The notes beneath the pieces were generated by a model that did no database searches, was not told the origin of the DNA, and was given only the letters and a program-made list of their open reading frames with translations. This document shows positions 11,029 to 21,860 of a stretch of DNA of 64,000 nt, one piece after another. Position 1 is the stretch's first letter; every line of letters begins with the position of its first letter. The position numbers were made by a program, and so were the translations under genes. The stretch comes from Clostridia bacterium (lineage in GTDB: Bacteria; Bacillota; Clostridia; Lachnospirales; Cellulosilyticaceae): positions 82,040 to 146,039 of the forward strand of contig JARBUI010000007.1 in the NCBI GenBank assembly GCA_029239755.1. Reading direction: 5' to 3'.

Positions 11029-11958
11029 CTAATCCTCCCTCTTGAATAATCCAAATATATTGAGCTGTGCGAAATTAAGGATTAAGGCAAATAAGAGCAG
11101 TACAATACCAATTGCACATCCAAATCCTATGTTATTTTGTTCCCAGCCCTGTCTGTATAAATAACCTATGATAGTGAGTCCCATATCTTTAGGTGATTTA
11201 TTATTAGTAAAGATAATATAGCTTTCAGTAAACATTGCCATACCGCCATAAATACTAATTGTTAAAACATAGATTGTAATAGGTTTAAGCATTGGCATCG
11301 TTATGTGAAAGAACCTTTGCAGCGCAGTTGCCCCGTCTAGCGAAGCTGATTCATTGACTTCCTCAGGAATGTTCTGAAGACCTGATAAGAAATATAGGAT
11401 ATTTACTCCAGTCCATCTCCAGCAAGCTAAGAATAATAGTGCTGCAAAAGAAGTCTCTTGGATTCTAAGCCATTTAATTGGATGAAATCCAAACACTCCT
11501 ATCAATTGATTCATTAAAGAACCTGGTAACTCACCAAATATAAGCCTAAAAACCGTACCTGCAACAACAACAGAAGTTAATGCAGGAATGAATAATGTCG
11601 ATCTAAAGAAGTTTCTTCCTATCATTTTTTTGCTGTTTAGGAGACAGGCCAAAATCATTGGTCCTGGAATAAGTAATGCAAGTGTTAATATTGTATAAAC
11701 CACACTGTTCTTAATAGCTTTAAAAAAAGTGGGGTTAAGTAAGTTTTTATAATTCTCAAATCCTATAAATTCTATCTTTCCAGGTAAAACCGTCTGAAAA
11801 CTCATTACTCCTATAGAGATAACGGGATAAATAAAGAACACTATGAAAATAATAATAAATGGTGATATAAATACATATGGCGCTATTGTAGGTGAATATA
11901 GAAAGTCCCTTAGTCCCTTATGTTTACCTGCAGCTTTATTAGTATCACTATTCATCAT
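11029..11958 (-). CDS. Sugar ABC transporter permease (AraP/MalF type)
   Basis: EAA loop EVNESASLDGATALQRFFHITMPML; six TM segments; directly abuts the second permease. Confidence 0.95.
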   Translation of the reverse strand: MMNSDTNKAAGKHKGLRDFLYSPTIAPYVFISPFIIIFIVFFIYPVISIGVMSFQTVLPGKIEFIGFENYKNLLNPTFFKAIKNSVVYTILTLALLIPGPMILACLLNSKKMIGRNFFRSTLFIPALTSVVVAGTVFRLIFGELPGSLMNQLIGVFGFHPIKWLRIQETSFAALLFLACWRWTGVNILYFLSGLQNIPEEVNESASLDGATALQRFFHITMPMLKPITIYVLTISIYGGMAMFTESYIIFTNNKSPKDMGLTIIGYLYRQGWEQNNIGFGCAIGIVLLLFALILNFAQLNIFGLFKRED

Positions 11959-11997
11959 ATCACTCCCTCCTGCTACGCTAGTTACGCATCATATTAT

Positions 11998-12050
11998 GTA
12001 GTAATATAGCACCTTCGCAGCGTTTGCTGCCCTGGTGCTATATCTACTAC
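11998..12050 (-). promoter_or_regulatory. Long intercistronic stem-loop between SBP and permease genes (no U-run)
   Basis: gtagtaatatagcacc..gcagc-gttt-gctgc..ggtgctatatctactac; nested inverted repeat with no following T tract on the minus strand. Confidence 0.75.
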
Positions 12051-12065
12051 TTTGTTACCATTTAA

Positions 12066-13412
12066 CTATTTAAGCTTACTTTGTTCATCAGCTACAAGTG
12101 CAGCAGGATCTTCTAAATCTTCAAATGCTCTAAAGAGTGTAGTCGTTTTAAGTGCATCCATAACCTTTGGAAGGTTTTCACCTGCAGTAATCGCTGGTAT
12201 TTCCTCTTTAATTTCATTAAGAACATCAAATGGGCTGTTTAAGAAAAAGTCTGTAAATTTGTTTGGTTCTTTGAGAGCTGGGTCACTCCATACTTCTGTT
12301 CTAATTGGATCAAAGCCTAGTGTTTTCCAGATTTCAATATTTCCTTCTTTTGATAACTTAGCAAATGCTAAGAAATCTTTTGCAAGCTGTGGATCTTTTG
12401 CTTGGTTTGTAACAGCTGTACCTGTTCCGCCAAGACCTACAGAACGAGGCTGACCTTTTTCCCATACTGGGTTTGGAGCAATCATCATTTTTTGATTTAG
12501 GTCAGGCATGTAGTCTGTGAATCTTCCCATGTACCAAAGTGGCATACTTACTGAAGCAGCTCCGCCGTTATTCATGAAACCATAATATTCTTCTGCATGA
12601 TGGAATCCGCCTGGAGCCACTACAATAGAACCTTCTTTAATCATATCTTGAACAAGTGTCATGGCTTTAATAAACTCTGGTGAATCAACATTTGGAGAGC
12701 CGTCTGCCTTAAGAAGGTCACCGCCTTGTGAAGAAAGCATTGGCCAGAATGACCATGGGTCTGCTGTTTCACAAGTTGCCATTGGAACTCCTGTTTTCTC
12801 TAAAACAGTTTTTCCTGCTTTTCTAAAGTCATCCCATGTAACGATAGTTGCTGGATCAACCCCTGCCTGATCTAAAATTTCTTTATTATAGTAAGTTACA
12901 GAGGCTCCGATGTGGAAGCAAATACCATAATATTTATCATCTTTACCATAAATCTGTACACGTCCTTTTACGATGTTATCAATTTCTGGATCGACAATAT
13001 CATTTAAAGGAAGTAGTTGTGGGTCACCTTTAAGGTAATTTGCGAATTTACCAAGCTCAATATCCGCTATATCTGGTGCACCTGTGCCTGACTGAAGTGC
13101 AATGAGTAATTTACTGTGCATATCGTCATATGGAAGTACTGTGTAGTTAAGTTTAATCTGTCTGTCTGGATTTTTTTCATTCCAAACACCAGCCATTTTT
13201 TCATAGAAACCTGTATGTATTTCTTGGAATGTCCATAGCTCTAATGTTTTAGCGTCCCCTGATGCTGCTGGTGCTTCTTCAGTTTTTGCCTCTGAAGCTG
13301 TCTCTTTCGTCTCTGCTGGTGCTTCAGTAGTAGGAGCCTGCCCCCCGCCGCATCCTGCTAACATTGTCCCAGCTAACATTACACTTGCTAATTTTGCTGC
13401 AATTTTTTTCAT
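12066..13412 (-). CDS. Extracellular sugar-binding lipoprotein (ABC transporter substrate-binding protein)
   Basis: Lipobox LAGTMLAGCGGG; SBP family 1 motifs; upstream of two permeases. Confidence 0.94.
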   Translation of the reverse strand: MKKIAAKLASVMLAGTMLAGCGGGQAPTTEAPAETKETASEAKTEEAPAASGDAKTLELWTFQEIHTGFYEKMAGVWNEKNPDRQIKLNYTVLPYDDMHSKLLIALQSGTGAPDIADIELGKFANYLKGDPQLLPLNDIVDPEIDNIVKGRVQIYGKDDKYYGICFHIGASVTYYNKEILDQAGVDPATIVTWDDFRKAGKTVLEKTGVPMATCETADPWSFWPMLSSQGGDLLKADGSPNVDSPEFIKAMTLVQDMIKEGSIVVAPGGFHHAEEYYGFMNNGGAASVSMPLWYMGRFTDYMPDLNQKMMIAPNPVWEKGQPRSVGLGGTGTAVTNQAKDPQLAKDFLAFAKLSKEGNIEIWKTLGFDPIRTEVWSDPALKEPNKFTDFFLNSPFDVLNEIKEEIPAITAGENLPKVMDALKTTTLFRAFEDLEDPAALVADEQSKLK

Positions 13413-13426
13413 AATTTATACCCTCC

Positions 13427-14947
<1,521 letters not shown>

Positions 14948-15024
14948 TTACCTCTTTTCCAATTGCTTTAGTTATAAGTATAATAATCACTATTCAAGTC
15001 CAAAACCAATACAGCTTTATTTAC

Positions 15025-15040
15025 TTTACTTTTTTCTAAA
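15025..15040. promoter_or_regulatory. Candidate ArsR-type operator, TTTAC-N6-CTAAA
   Basis: tttacttttttctaaa; one mismatch from the two perfect TTTAG-N6-CTAAA sites nearby; in the abfA leader. Confidence 0.4.
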
Positions 15041-15075
15041 CTATTACATATTTTATTAAACCTTTTATAATACTT

Positions 15076-15103
15076 ATTATATACCAAACATATAATAAGT
15101 CAA
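15076..15103 (-). promoter_or_regulatory. Putative sigma-A promoter for the abfA operon
   Basis: Minus strand TTGACT-N16-TATAAT. Confidence 0.55.
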
Positions 15104-15270
15104 CAAGTATTTGTAGCTTTATTAATATTTTTTATCGGTTTTTTCAATAAAAAATTACTCACTTATTTATTTTTATTTTGTATTTACTATAACTTTCTAG
15201 ATTCATTTAGATTCTTTTCACACTTCCAAATCTATATAAAAGGCTTAAATACGCCAAAAATCAACTTTAC

Positions 15271-15286
15271 TTTAGATTTTACTAAA
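15271..15286. promoter_or_regulatory. Candidate operator TTTAG-N6-CTAAA
   Basis: tttagattttactaaa, within an extended 8-6-8 inverted repeat tactttag-attttа-ctaaagta (15268-15289). Confidence 0.5.
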
Positions 15287-15388
15287 GTATTTTTTTGTTT
15301 TATTTACCACTACCTCTTCTCTCTTCAGTCTATTACCTCGTTTTATCTCTATATTCTAGGAAAGCGTCCAAAGAACTTAAATAGAAAA

Positions 15389-15443
15389 GCAGAAGGTATT
15401 TAGAATTTAAAGACTATATCTTTAAGTTCTAAATACCTTCTGC
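15389..15443 (-). terminator. Rho-independent terminator after the ArsR-type regulator
   Basis: Long near-perfect inverted repeat gcagaaggtatttagaatttaaaga...tctttaagttctaaataccttctgc. Confidence 0.75.
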
Positions 15444-15458
15444 TTACATGTTTCTAAC

Positions 15459-16367
15459 TTACTCGTATATCATTCTAGCATTAATATGCTGATTGTAATT
15501 ACCGAAACCTTTACCAAAAATAGTAAGTCCTCCTACATTTTCAGCATCGATTGGCACCCCTACCTTTAAAGTGATCTCACTCTTATAATTTATCTCCAGT
15601 TCATCAATACACAGATCACCAATTCTCTTCCCATCCATAAATGACCCATCTTTATTAATGGAAAGCAGCTTTAATAATCCGTACTGATTCCAATTAGGTG
15701 TCCACCACGAAGGTGTATAAATGCCCCTAATAACCCCAAAGTCTCCTGGGCTAGTCCAATACCCTAAGTATTCATTATTAAGATGAAAGTGGATATCACT
15801 TGGCCAGTCTTCACAATATCCCGGTGCTTCAGAAGAAATCTCAAATGAAATTTGGATTTCTGTGAGCTTTTGATTAGATTTTAAATAATTTGGAATTCTA
15901 TATTCTACAAATCCTTTACCAAACCATATAATACTCGCATCGCTTCTTTCAGGCGCGTCAAAATACCTTGGATCATCTACTTCTCCAATAATTGAAGTCT
16001 TTGTAGATATACCGCATGTAGGAAAAATATTATAGTTAGTATAACTTCCAACAGGAATTTCAACTATATACATGCTATCTCTAGCCACATCTACAAGAAA
16101 GTCTATCATCAGTCTGTTTTCTTTGAGATGGCATATCTTTTGGGAACCACGTTTTCCAGACATGAGAACAACATCAATAATACCTGCGTCTACAAGTATT
16201 TTCATATGCTGCGTCATAGCACCATTCGTAATATTTAACTGGCTTGCTAATTCATTAAGGTTCATTTGCTTATTTTTAGAAAGAATCTTTATCAGATTCA
16301 TTCGCACGGTTGAGCCTAACGCCTTGCATACTTCTACCGTTTCTTCTGCACTTGATATTTCTCTCAT
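15459..16367 (-). CDS. ArsR-family winged-helix regulator fused to a ~200 aa C-terminal beta-rich domain
   Basis: N-terminal HTH: CKALGSTVRMNLIKILSKNKQMNLNELASQLNITNGAMTQHMKILVDAGII. The C-terminal region is not a standard ArsR domain. Confidence 0.85.
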   Translation of the reverse strand: MREISSAEETVEVCKALGSTVRMNLIKILSKNKQMNLNELASQLNITNGAMTQHMKILVDAGIIDVVLMSGKRGSQKICHLKENRLMIDFLVDVARDSMYIVEIPVGSYTNYNIFPTCGISTKTSIIGEVDDPRYFDAPERSDASIIWFGKGFVEYRIPNYLKSNQKLTEIQISFEISSEAPGYCEDWPSDIHFHLNNEYLGYWTSPGDFGVIRGIYTPSWWTPNWNQYGLLKLLSINKDGSFMDGKRIGDLCIDELEINYKSEITLKVGVPIDAENVGGLTIFGKGFGNYNQHINARMIYE

Positions 16368-16385
16368 TATTTCTCAACCTTTTCC

Positions 16386-16434
16386 TTTAGTATTTTCTAA
16401 AATAGATTATAACCTTATTATCCTTCTGTTACAA
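16386..16434 (-). promoter_or_regulatory. Promoter of the ArsR-type gene with overlapping/adjacent operator-like repeat
   Basis: Minus strand TTGTAA-N17-TATAAT (16434-16406) followed by TTTAG-N6-CTAAA at 16386-16401. Confidence 0.5.
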
Positions 16435-16510
16435 GTGTTTGACAAAATTTTTAACAGTTGACAACCTAAGTTTTATATTTTTCTAAATCAATTCAACCTT
16501 AAAACCACTT

Positions 16511-18145
16511 CTATTTCCAGAACTTTTGAGGAACAAATCCAAACAGTACAGGTGCTGATGAGCCATTGGGAAGCATATAAACAAACTGGTTAGTCTGATT
16601 AGCTTTAATCATACCTATAAGTGTAGCAATCTTCTTATTTGACAGTACTTCCTCTCTTGGACTATCAAATACTTTAGCAGATCCCCACTTAATAGCTCCT
16701 TGATAACCTCCGCCTCTAGCATTAAGAACAATTCCCATATCTCCATGATTTTTAACTTTAATAAGAACAGATACCCCATAGTTACCCATATTTTTAACCG
16801 ATTCTCCCGTTAAGGCGTCCTTGCCAGTTATCCATTCTTCCTGGCTTTTGCCTAAAACAAGCTTAGCTGGATTATCAATTTGTGCTGCATCTACAGTGTA
16901 ACTGCGTTCAACCACGCAAAAGGTGCCTCTTATGTGCTGATCTCGTTTAAGAATACTCAAATTGACTAGATTATTGAGAGATGAGCTGGTATCTAAAACT
17001 GCAACTGTAAATGTAACATCCGTATTACTTTCAAAATCCAGCAGTCCTGATATGACATCCTCTTTATTCCACGCTTTATAAAGAGAACTATCATAGATGC
17101 AAAGGGGTTTTCCTGGTTTTAAAATATAATCCTTCTTTCCTATTCCTTTGAAATAATCTCTTAAGGCTGCCTGCCCTGTCCCTAATATATCTCTGTCCGG
17201 CCCTTTAACAGCTTGATTTGAGACATATAAACGGCTGTCTTCACTTCCAGCCAAAGTCGCTGTAATCACTAACTTTTTATTTAATCCAACTGCATTTTGA
17301 TGATGTACGAGCAGCCTCCCCTTACCTTTAACTGTATCTCTATAAAGAATACCACTCGTACTAATACGTTCTGGAGAATTGCTGACAATAAGTGTGCCTG
17401 CCTTGTCTTCAATTTGTACATCTGTTACGTCTTCAAAAGTATTATAGTCTTTATCTATGTAGCCTTCTAGTAAGTCTCCTTGCTTTCCCTTCATAAATAA
17501 GTAATAGCCATTTCTTTCGATTATGCTCGTCCCGACTTTTATGCTGCAAGTTTTAGGTACTGACCAATTTCCCCACTCATCCTGCACCTGCATAGTTACC
17601 TCATAATTCCCAGCCTTTTTGAAATATTTAGGCTTTCCAGCAACCTTTATGCCAGTGGCGAGGTTCTTATAAGTCCACTTTTGACTCTTAACCTTGAGTC
17701 CATTAGGATTGTCATAAGGATAAATGAAGTCAATCTTTTCCCCTATTGCGTATAGCTTTTTTTCTGTTTTAAAACCCATTATACTAATAGGCTGGCTTTT
17801 TTTAATCCATATTTTTCTGCTCACCCAGTCACTCCATAAACCGGTCTGATCCTTCACTCGTAAAAATATCTCATACTGTCCTGGTTCTGCACTTTTTAAT
17901 AGGAGCGATAAATTAGAAGATGTTTTTCTCTTTTTGTCAATAATAGTCATCCATTCCCTGCGAGTAATTTTTTCACCTGCTGGGCTGTAACTTGTATCTA
18001 ATACCCCCATAGGTTCTCTTTGCTGATATTCTTTCTTTTCAAATTCAAAACTTGCAGCCGGCTTAATAGGCGCAGCAAGCATGATAGATGTGACTATGAA
18101 GAATGTTATCACTAGCTGCAGTATAAGTTTTATGTATCTTTTCAT
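16511..18145 (-). CDS. Secreted/membrane protein of unknown function with two PKD/Y_Y_Y-like repeats
   Basis: N-terminal signal sequence; repeated YEIFLRVKDQTGLWSDWVSRKIWIKK / YEVTMQVQDEWGNWSVPKTCSIKV segments. Confidence 0.7.
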   Translation of the reverse strand: MKRYIKLILQLVITFFIVTSIMLAAPIKPAASFEFEKKEYQQREPMGVLDTSYSPAGEKITRREWMTIIDKKRKTSSNLSLLLKSAEPGQYEIFLRVKDQTGLWSDWVSRKIWIKKSQPISIMGFKTEKKLYAIGEKIDFIYPYDNPNGLKVKSQKWTYKNLATGIKVAGKPKYFKKAGNYEVTMQVQDEWGNWSVPKTCSIKVGTSIIERNGYYLFMKGKQGDLLEGYIDKDYNTFEDVTDVQIEDKAGTLIVSNSPERISTSGILYRDTVKGKGRLLVHHQNAVGLNKKLVITATLAGSEDSRLYVSNQAVKGPDRDILGTGQAALRDYFKGIGKKDYILKPGKPLCIYDSSLYKAWNKEDVISGLLDFESNTDVTFTVAVLDTSSSLNNLVNLSILKRDQHIRGTFCVVERSYTVDAAQIDNPAKLVLGKSQEEWITGKDALTGESVKNMGNYGVSVLIKVKNHGDMGIVLNARGGGYQGAIKWGSAKVFDSPREEVLSNKKIATLIGMIKANQTNQFVYMLPNGSSAPVLFGFVPQKFWK

Positions 18146-18305
18146 AGTATATCCCTCTGTAAGTTATGATAAAATCAAATGCTTATATAGTTTATTATAC
18201 CAGAATATCTGTCTCATTGATGCTTTTTTATCATCACTGTTTGTACAGAAGAAATATACACACCTCTAAGCATACTCGTTGCAACGTTTGGTAAATATTT
18301 CCTTC

Positions 18306-19295
18306 TCATAAATTAAAAAAATTTGTTTTTTGGATGGGCTTCACCCTATCAAGTGCTGCCTTAAGCCTTTCATCACTATATATTTGTTTTACCCTTTTCA
18401 TTCTTTCTCTTATTTGTACTTTAGTTTCCTTAGCGGATCTATTTGTTTCATTGTAAATTGCACAAAATGCCATACCTATATATCTTAGGTCTAATCTATT
18501 TAGCATATATTCTCCAAGTCCAGCTTGTTCCAGCAGTTCTTCCAGAAGCTGATGCACCTGCACCTCATCTTCCCACATCTGTGGATTATAGGTATGAAGT
18601 GCAGATTTGGGATTACGTCTATAATGATACCAAGTATTGTGATCAATACACACTCCGCTGCATTTCAGCAACGCTTGTACTGTGAAAACAAGATCTTCCA
18701 TGATGGATAACCCGTTTTTAAATCTAAGTTTATACTCATCTATAAAGGTCTTCTTATACAGACACCTCCACACTGAACCCATAATATAAGTGTACTTTGG
18801 CATAATATCATCAATCCCTATCATATTGGCTATAATATCATCTATAACTTCTTGTTTATTCAGGCTATTGCTTTTAACCTTTAATAACTTAGGCGTACTT
18901 CCCAGCCTGTCATCTTTATAATAGTTGCATAAACAAATCTCATATCCTGATCTAGACAGCTTACCATACATACTCTCATACATCTTTGGCTCTATCCAAT
19001 CATCAGGATCGACAAAACCTATATAGTTTCCCTTGGCAATCCCTAGTCCTATGTTTCTGGCTGCGGCAACCCCCTGATTGATTTTATCAACAACTTTTAT
19101 TCTAGCATCTTCTTTTGCATATTGATTACATATTGCAAGACTATTATCCGGTGAACCATCATTGATGAGTATAACTTCAATATCTAACATAGTTTGTGCT
19201 AATATACTTTCTATACACTTAGGCAAATATTTTTCTACATTATATATTGGCACAATAATACTTACTAAGTCCATAGCACACATCCTTTGCTTCAT
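18306..19295 (-). CDS. Family 2 glycosyltransferase
   Basis: VSIIVPIYNVEKYLPKCIESILAQTMLDIEVILINDGSPDNS...FVDPDDW. Confidence 0.95.
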   Translation of the reverse strand: MKQRMCAMDLVSIIVPIYNVEKYLPKCIESILAQTMLDIEVILINDGSPDNSLAICNQYAKEDARIKVVDKINQGVAAARNIGLGIAKGNYIGFVDPDDWIEPKMYESMYGKLSRSGYEICLCNYYKDDRLGSTPKLLKVKSNSLNKQEVIDDIIANMIGIDDIMPKYTYIMGSVWRCLYKKTFIDEYKLRFKNGLSIMEDLVFTVQALLKCSGVCIDHNTWYHYRRNPKSALHTYNPQMWEDEVQVHQLLEELLEQAGLGEYMLNRLDLRYIGMAFCAIYNETNRSAKETKVQIRERMKRVKQIYSDERLKAALDRVKPIQKTNFFNL

Positions 19296-19373
19296 TATCC
19301 TTTTCTTTTAATAATTATAGTATTTAATTGAATCTTATCACTTCACACCTTCCTCAGAAGTGCAAGGCAAAAA

Positions 19374-19410
19374 GATGGCTATACTCTATTTATATAGAGT
19401 TATAGCCATC
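19374..19410 (-). terminator. Rho-independent terminator-like hairpin
   Basis: gatggctatactctatttatatagagttatagccatc downstream of the stalk-domain gene. Confidence 0.7.
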
Positions 19411-19446
19411 TCATTCGTGTTATATAACTTTTACTTTAAAAAATAA

Positions 19447-20751
19447 TTATTTGTTTTTTGCTTTATTTTTATTTCCATTAACTGTAGTTTCATTTTCATT
19501 AATTGTAGTTGCAGCTTTATTTTGTTTAACCACAACTTTATTTTCTTTAGCTACAGTTTTACTTTCTTTAACAATAATTTCAAGAATTGTAGATTTTCCT
19601 TCTGCCGTTTCAAATTTAATATCTGCTATTTGTCCTGCTTTTAAAGAATTTGCATTAGGCTGTTTTTTAGCCCCTTCATATTTTACTTTTGTTTTATTGC
19701 CAAATGAAATCTTAAGCTGTCCGCCTTCTTGTGCGCCACCTTGTACAACAATATATTTTCCACTGTTATTTACTTCTATTATTTTAGCATCTTTAAGAAG
19801 TGTTTCTTTTTTCTCATCGTCTTTATCTTCTTCTGTCTTTTGCCCAAGCATCTTTATTTCAAATGCAAGTGTTTGAGGCGGTACTGAAGATGATACAACA
19901 GTTGAGTGTTTTACACTAACTTCCATACCAGCTTTAAGATCTGCTAAAGTATATGCTTTTGTATCACTTTCGCTAGTTATTTTTGTAACATCAGAAATAT
20001 TTAAAATAGTGTAGTTTTCAGCTTTATCCTCAGTTCCTTCTTTGTAAATAGTAACTGTCTTACTTTCAACTTTTACTTCTTTGATAATAGCTTTAGCGAT
20101 TTCTACTTTTTGCGCAAGCATCTTTATTTCAAATGCTTCTGTTTGTGGTGGTACTGCAGATGACACAACGGTTGAGTGTTTTACACTAACTTCCATACCA
20201 GCTTTAAGATCTGCTAAAGCATATGCTTTTGTATCACTTTCGCTAGTTATCTTTGTAGCATCAGAAATATTTAAAATAGTGTAGTTTTCAGTCTTATCCT
20301 CAGTTCCTGCTTTGTAAATAGTAACTGTCTTACTTTCAACTTTTACTTCTTTGATAATAGCTTTAGCAATTTCTACTGTGCCTGTAGTTGTTGGTGTTAC
20401 CACAAATGCACCGCTTGTGGTCGTTGGATTCGTCTGAATGGTCCCACTTGTAGTTGTTGATGTTGTTATTTGCTGAGGTGATGTAGTCATAGTAACTGTG
20501 TTGTTATTAAATTGTGTCTGAAGCCCCAAAATTTTTGCTACATCAGCTAATGGTACGTAAGTTTTGTTATCATAAGCAATTGTTTTTGAATCCGCAAGTA
20601 CTTTCTCACCATTTAAAGTATAAGAAATAGCTGGGTTAACATATGCTTTGACTGATTTCATAGCTGGCTTAGCAACAAGCGTAAAACTTAATACACCTAT
20701 TGTGCCAAAAAAGGCTACAGCTTTTAATTTTTTTGCAAAATATTGATTCAT
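19447..20751 (-). CDS. Secreted copper-amine-oxidase-N (stalk) domain protein with duplicated 90-aa module
   Basis: Signal peptide; ISYTLNGEKVLADSKTIAYDNKTYVPLADVAKILG stalk motif; two near-identical VEIAKAIIKEVKVESKTVTIYK...EIKMLAQK modules. Confidence 0.8.
   Translation of the reverse strand: MNQYFAKKLKAVAFFGTIGVLSFTLVAKPAMKSVKAYVNPAISYTLNGEKVLADSKTIAYDNKTYVPLADVAKILGLQTQFNNNTVTMTTSPQQITTSTTTSGTIQTNPTTTSGAFVVTPTTTGTVEIAKAIIKEVKVESKTVTIYKAGTEDKTENYTILNISDATKITSESDTKAYALADLKAGMEVSVKHSTVVSSAVPPQTEAFEIKMLAQKVEIAKAIIKEVKVESKTVTIYKEGTEDKAENYTILNISDVTKITSESDTKAYTLADLKAGMEVSVKHSTVVSSSVPPQTLAFEIKMLGQKTEEDKDDEKKETLLKDAKIIEVNNSGKYIVVQGGAQEGGQLKISFGNKTKVKYEGAKKQPNANSLKAGQIADIKFETAEGKSTILEIIVKESKTVAKENKVVVKQNKAATTINENETTVNGNKNKAKNK
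19837..20376 (-). repeat. Tandem duplication, 2 x 270 bp (90 aa), inside the stalk-domain gene
   Basis: Translated modules at aa 126-215 and 216-305 differ at only a few residues; DNA near-identical by eye. Confidence 0.9.
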
Positions 20752-20807
20752 TGTAAATCCTCCCTTATTATTTAATTTTATATGAAGTATGGATCATACT
20801 TACTTCT

Positions 20808-21860
20808 TTATTTTTTAGAGTTATTTTTCTTTATTTTACCGCCTTGTTTGTTGTGTACTTTCTTATTCTGTTTATTGCTAGTTTTATTATCTTGAGTTTG
20901 ATTTATTTTACTATCTTTTTTTTTATCTCCATTAACCTGCTCTTTATTGTTTTGCTGATTAGCTGCTTTATTATCTTTCTTTGTTTCACTCTGATCTTTG
21001 GATAATTGATCTAGTTCAGTTTCATTATCTGTTTCATTTCTATCTTGACTATCAGAAGTTTCTGGAAGTGTGTTATCTTGTTTATCAGCTTTACTATTTT
21101 CCTTCATGTCTTTTTTAAGTTCTTTTATTGATTTCATAATTTCCTTAACAGAAGTATCCTTATATTCCTCTACTACTATTTTGTCATCTAAAGCCTGTAA
21201 CTTTTGTATAAGGTTAAGCTTTCCAGGGGTAATCCCTATTTCTTTTGCCTCAACCCTTCGCTCAAGTGCCACATTTTCTGTTATGACTTCAACCTCAATT
21301 TCTTGCACTGCAATATATTCTTCTGCGGCTTCTTTAGAAGCTTCAGTCAGCTTTTGTGCTTCCTCACTATCATCAGTGACTGAAGTAAGAGCAACTGCTC
21401 CCCCACCTTCTTTATTAAAGAATCCTTCTTTGTCAGCTTCTTCGATAATCTCTTTCACCCCTGCCTCAACCTTCTTATTGAGGACACTGGTGATTTCTAG
21501 AATTTTTTCGCCTTCTCTATTATAACCTTTGGCTTCTACAATCCTATCCCATCTATTAATTCCTAGTTCTATACTAGGATTGATATCAACATCCAGATAG
21601 GCTACTGGTTCTTTATAGTAACTGTGCCCCTTAACAATTCCTGTAAGCAGCAGCATGCACACCACCACAGATGCTACCATTACATTCTTAGAATATACAT
21701 TCCAGAAGTACCTTTTTTTAATTCCTGCTTTATGCAATACGGATGATTTAATTCTAGCTGCCGTTTGAGTATTAACTGCAAAAAGTACATTCGTATCTAA
21801 TAACTGATCAACTTCTTCTAAGCTTAATTCTTCAAGTATATTTGTTAATTCAGTTTCCAC
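20808..21860 (-). CDS. RsgI-like anti-sigma factor, single TM, low-complexity K/N/Q-rich C-terminus
   Basis: TM segment VMVASVVVCMLLLTGIV followed by AYLDVDINPSIELGINRWDRIVEAKGYNREGEKIL, typical of RsgI-type extracytoplasmic domains; overlaps the sigma-factor gene by 11 nt. Confidence 0.8.
   Translation of the reverse strand: METELTNILEELSLEEVDQLLDTNVLFAVNTQTAARIKSSVLHKAGIKKRYFWNVYSKNVMVASVVVCMLLLTGIVKGHSYYKEPVAYLDVDINPSIELGINRWDRIVEAKGYNREGEKILEITSVLNKKVEAGVKEIIEEADKEGFFNKEGGGAVALTSVTDDSEEAQKLTEASKEAAEEYIAVQEIEVEVITENVALERRVEAKEIGITPGKLNLIQKLQALDDKIVVEEYKDTSVKEIMKSIKELKKDMKENSKADKQDNTLPETSDSQDRNETDNETELDQLSKDQSETKKDNKAANQQNNKEQVNGDKKKDSKINQTQDNKTSNKQNKKVHNKQGGKIKKNNSKK

Noticed and set aside
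19451-19876. 141-aa plus-strand ORF
   Set aside because: Shadow of the low-complexity tail of the stalk-domain gene.
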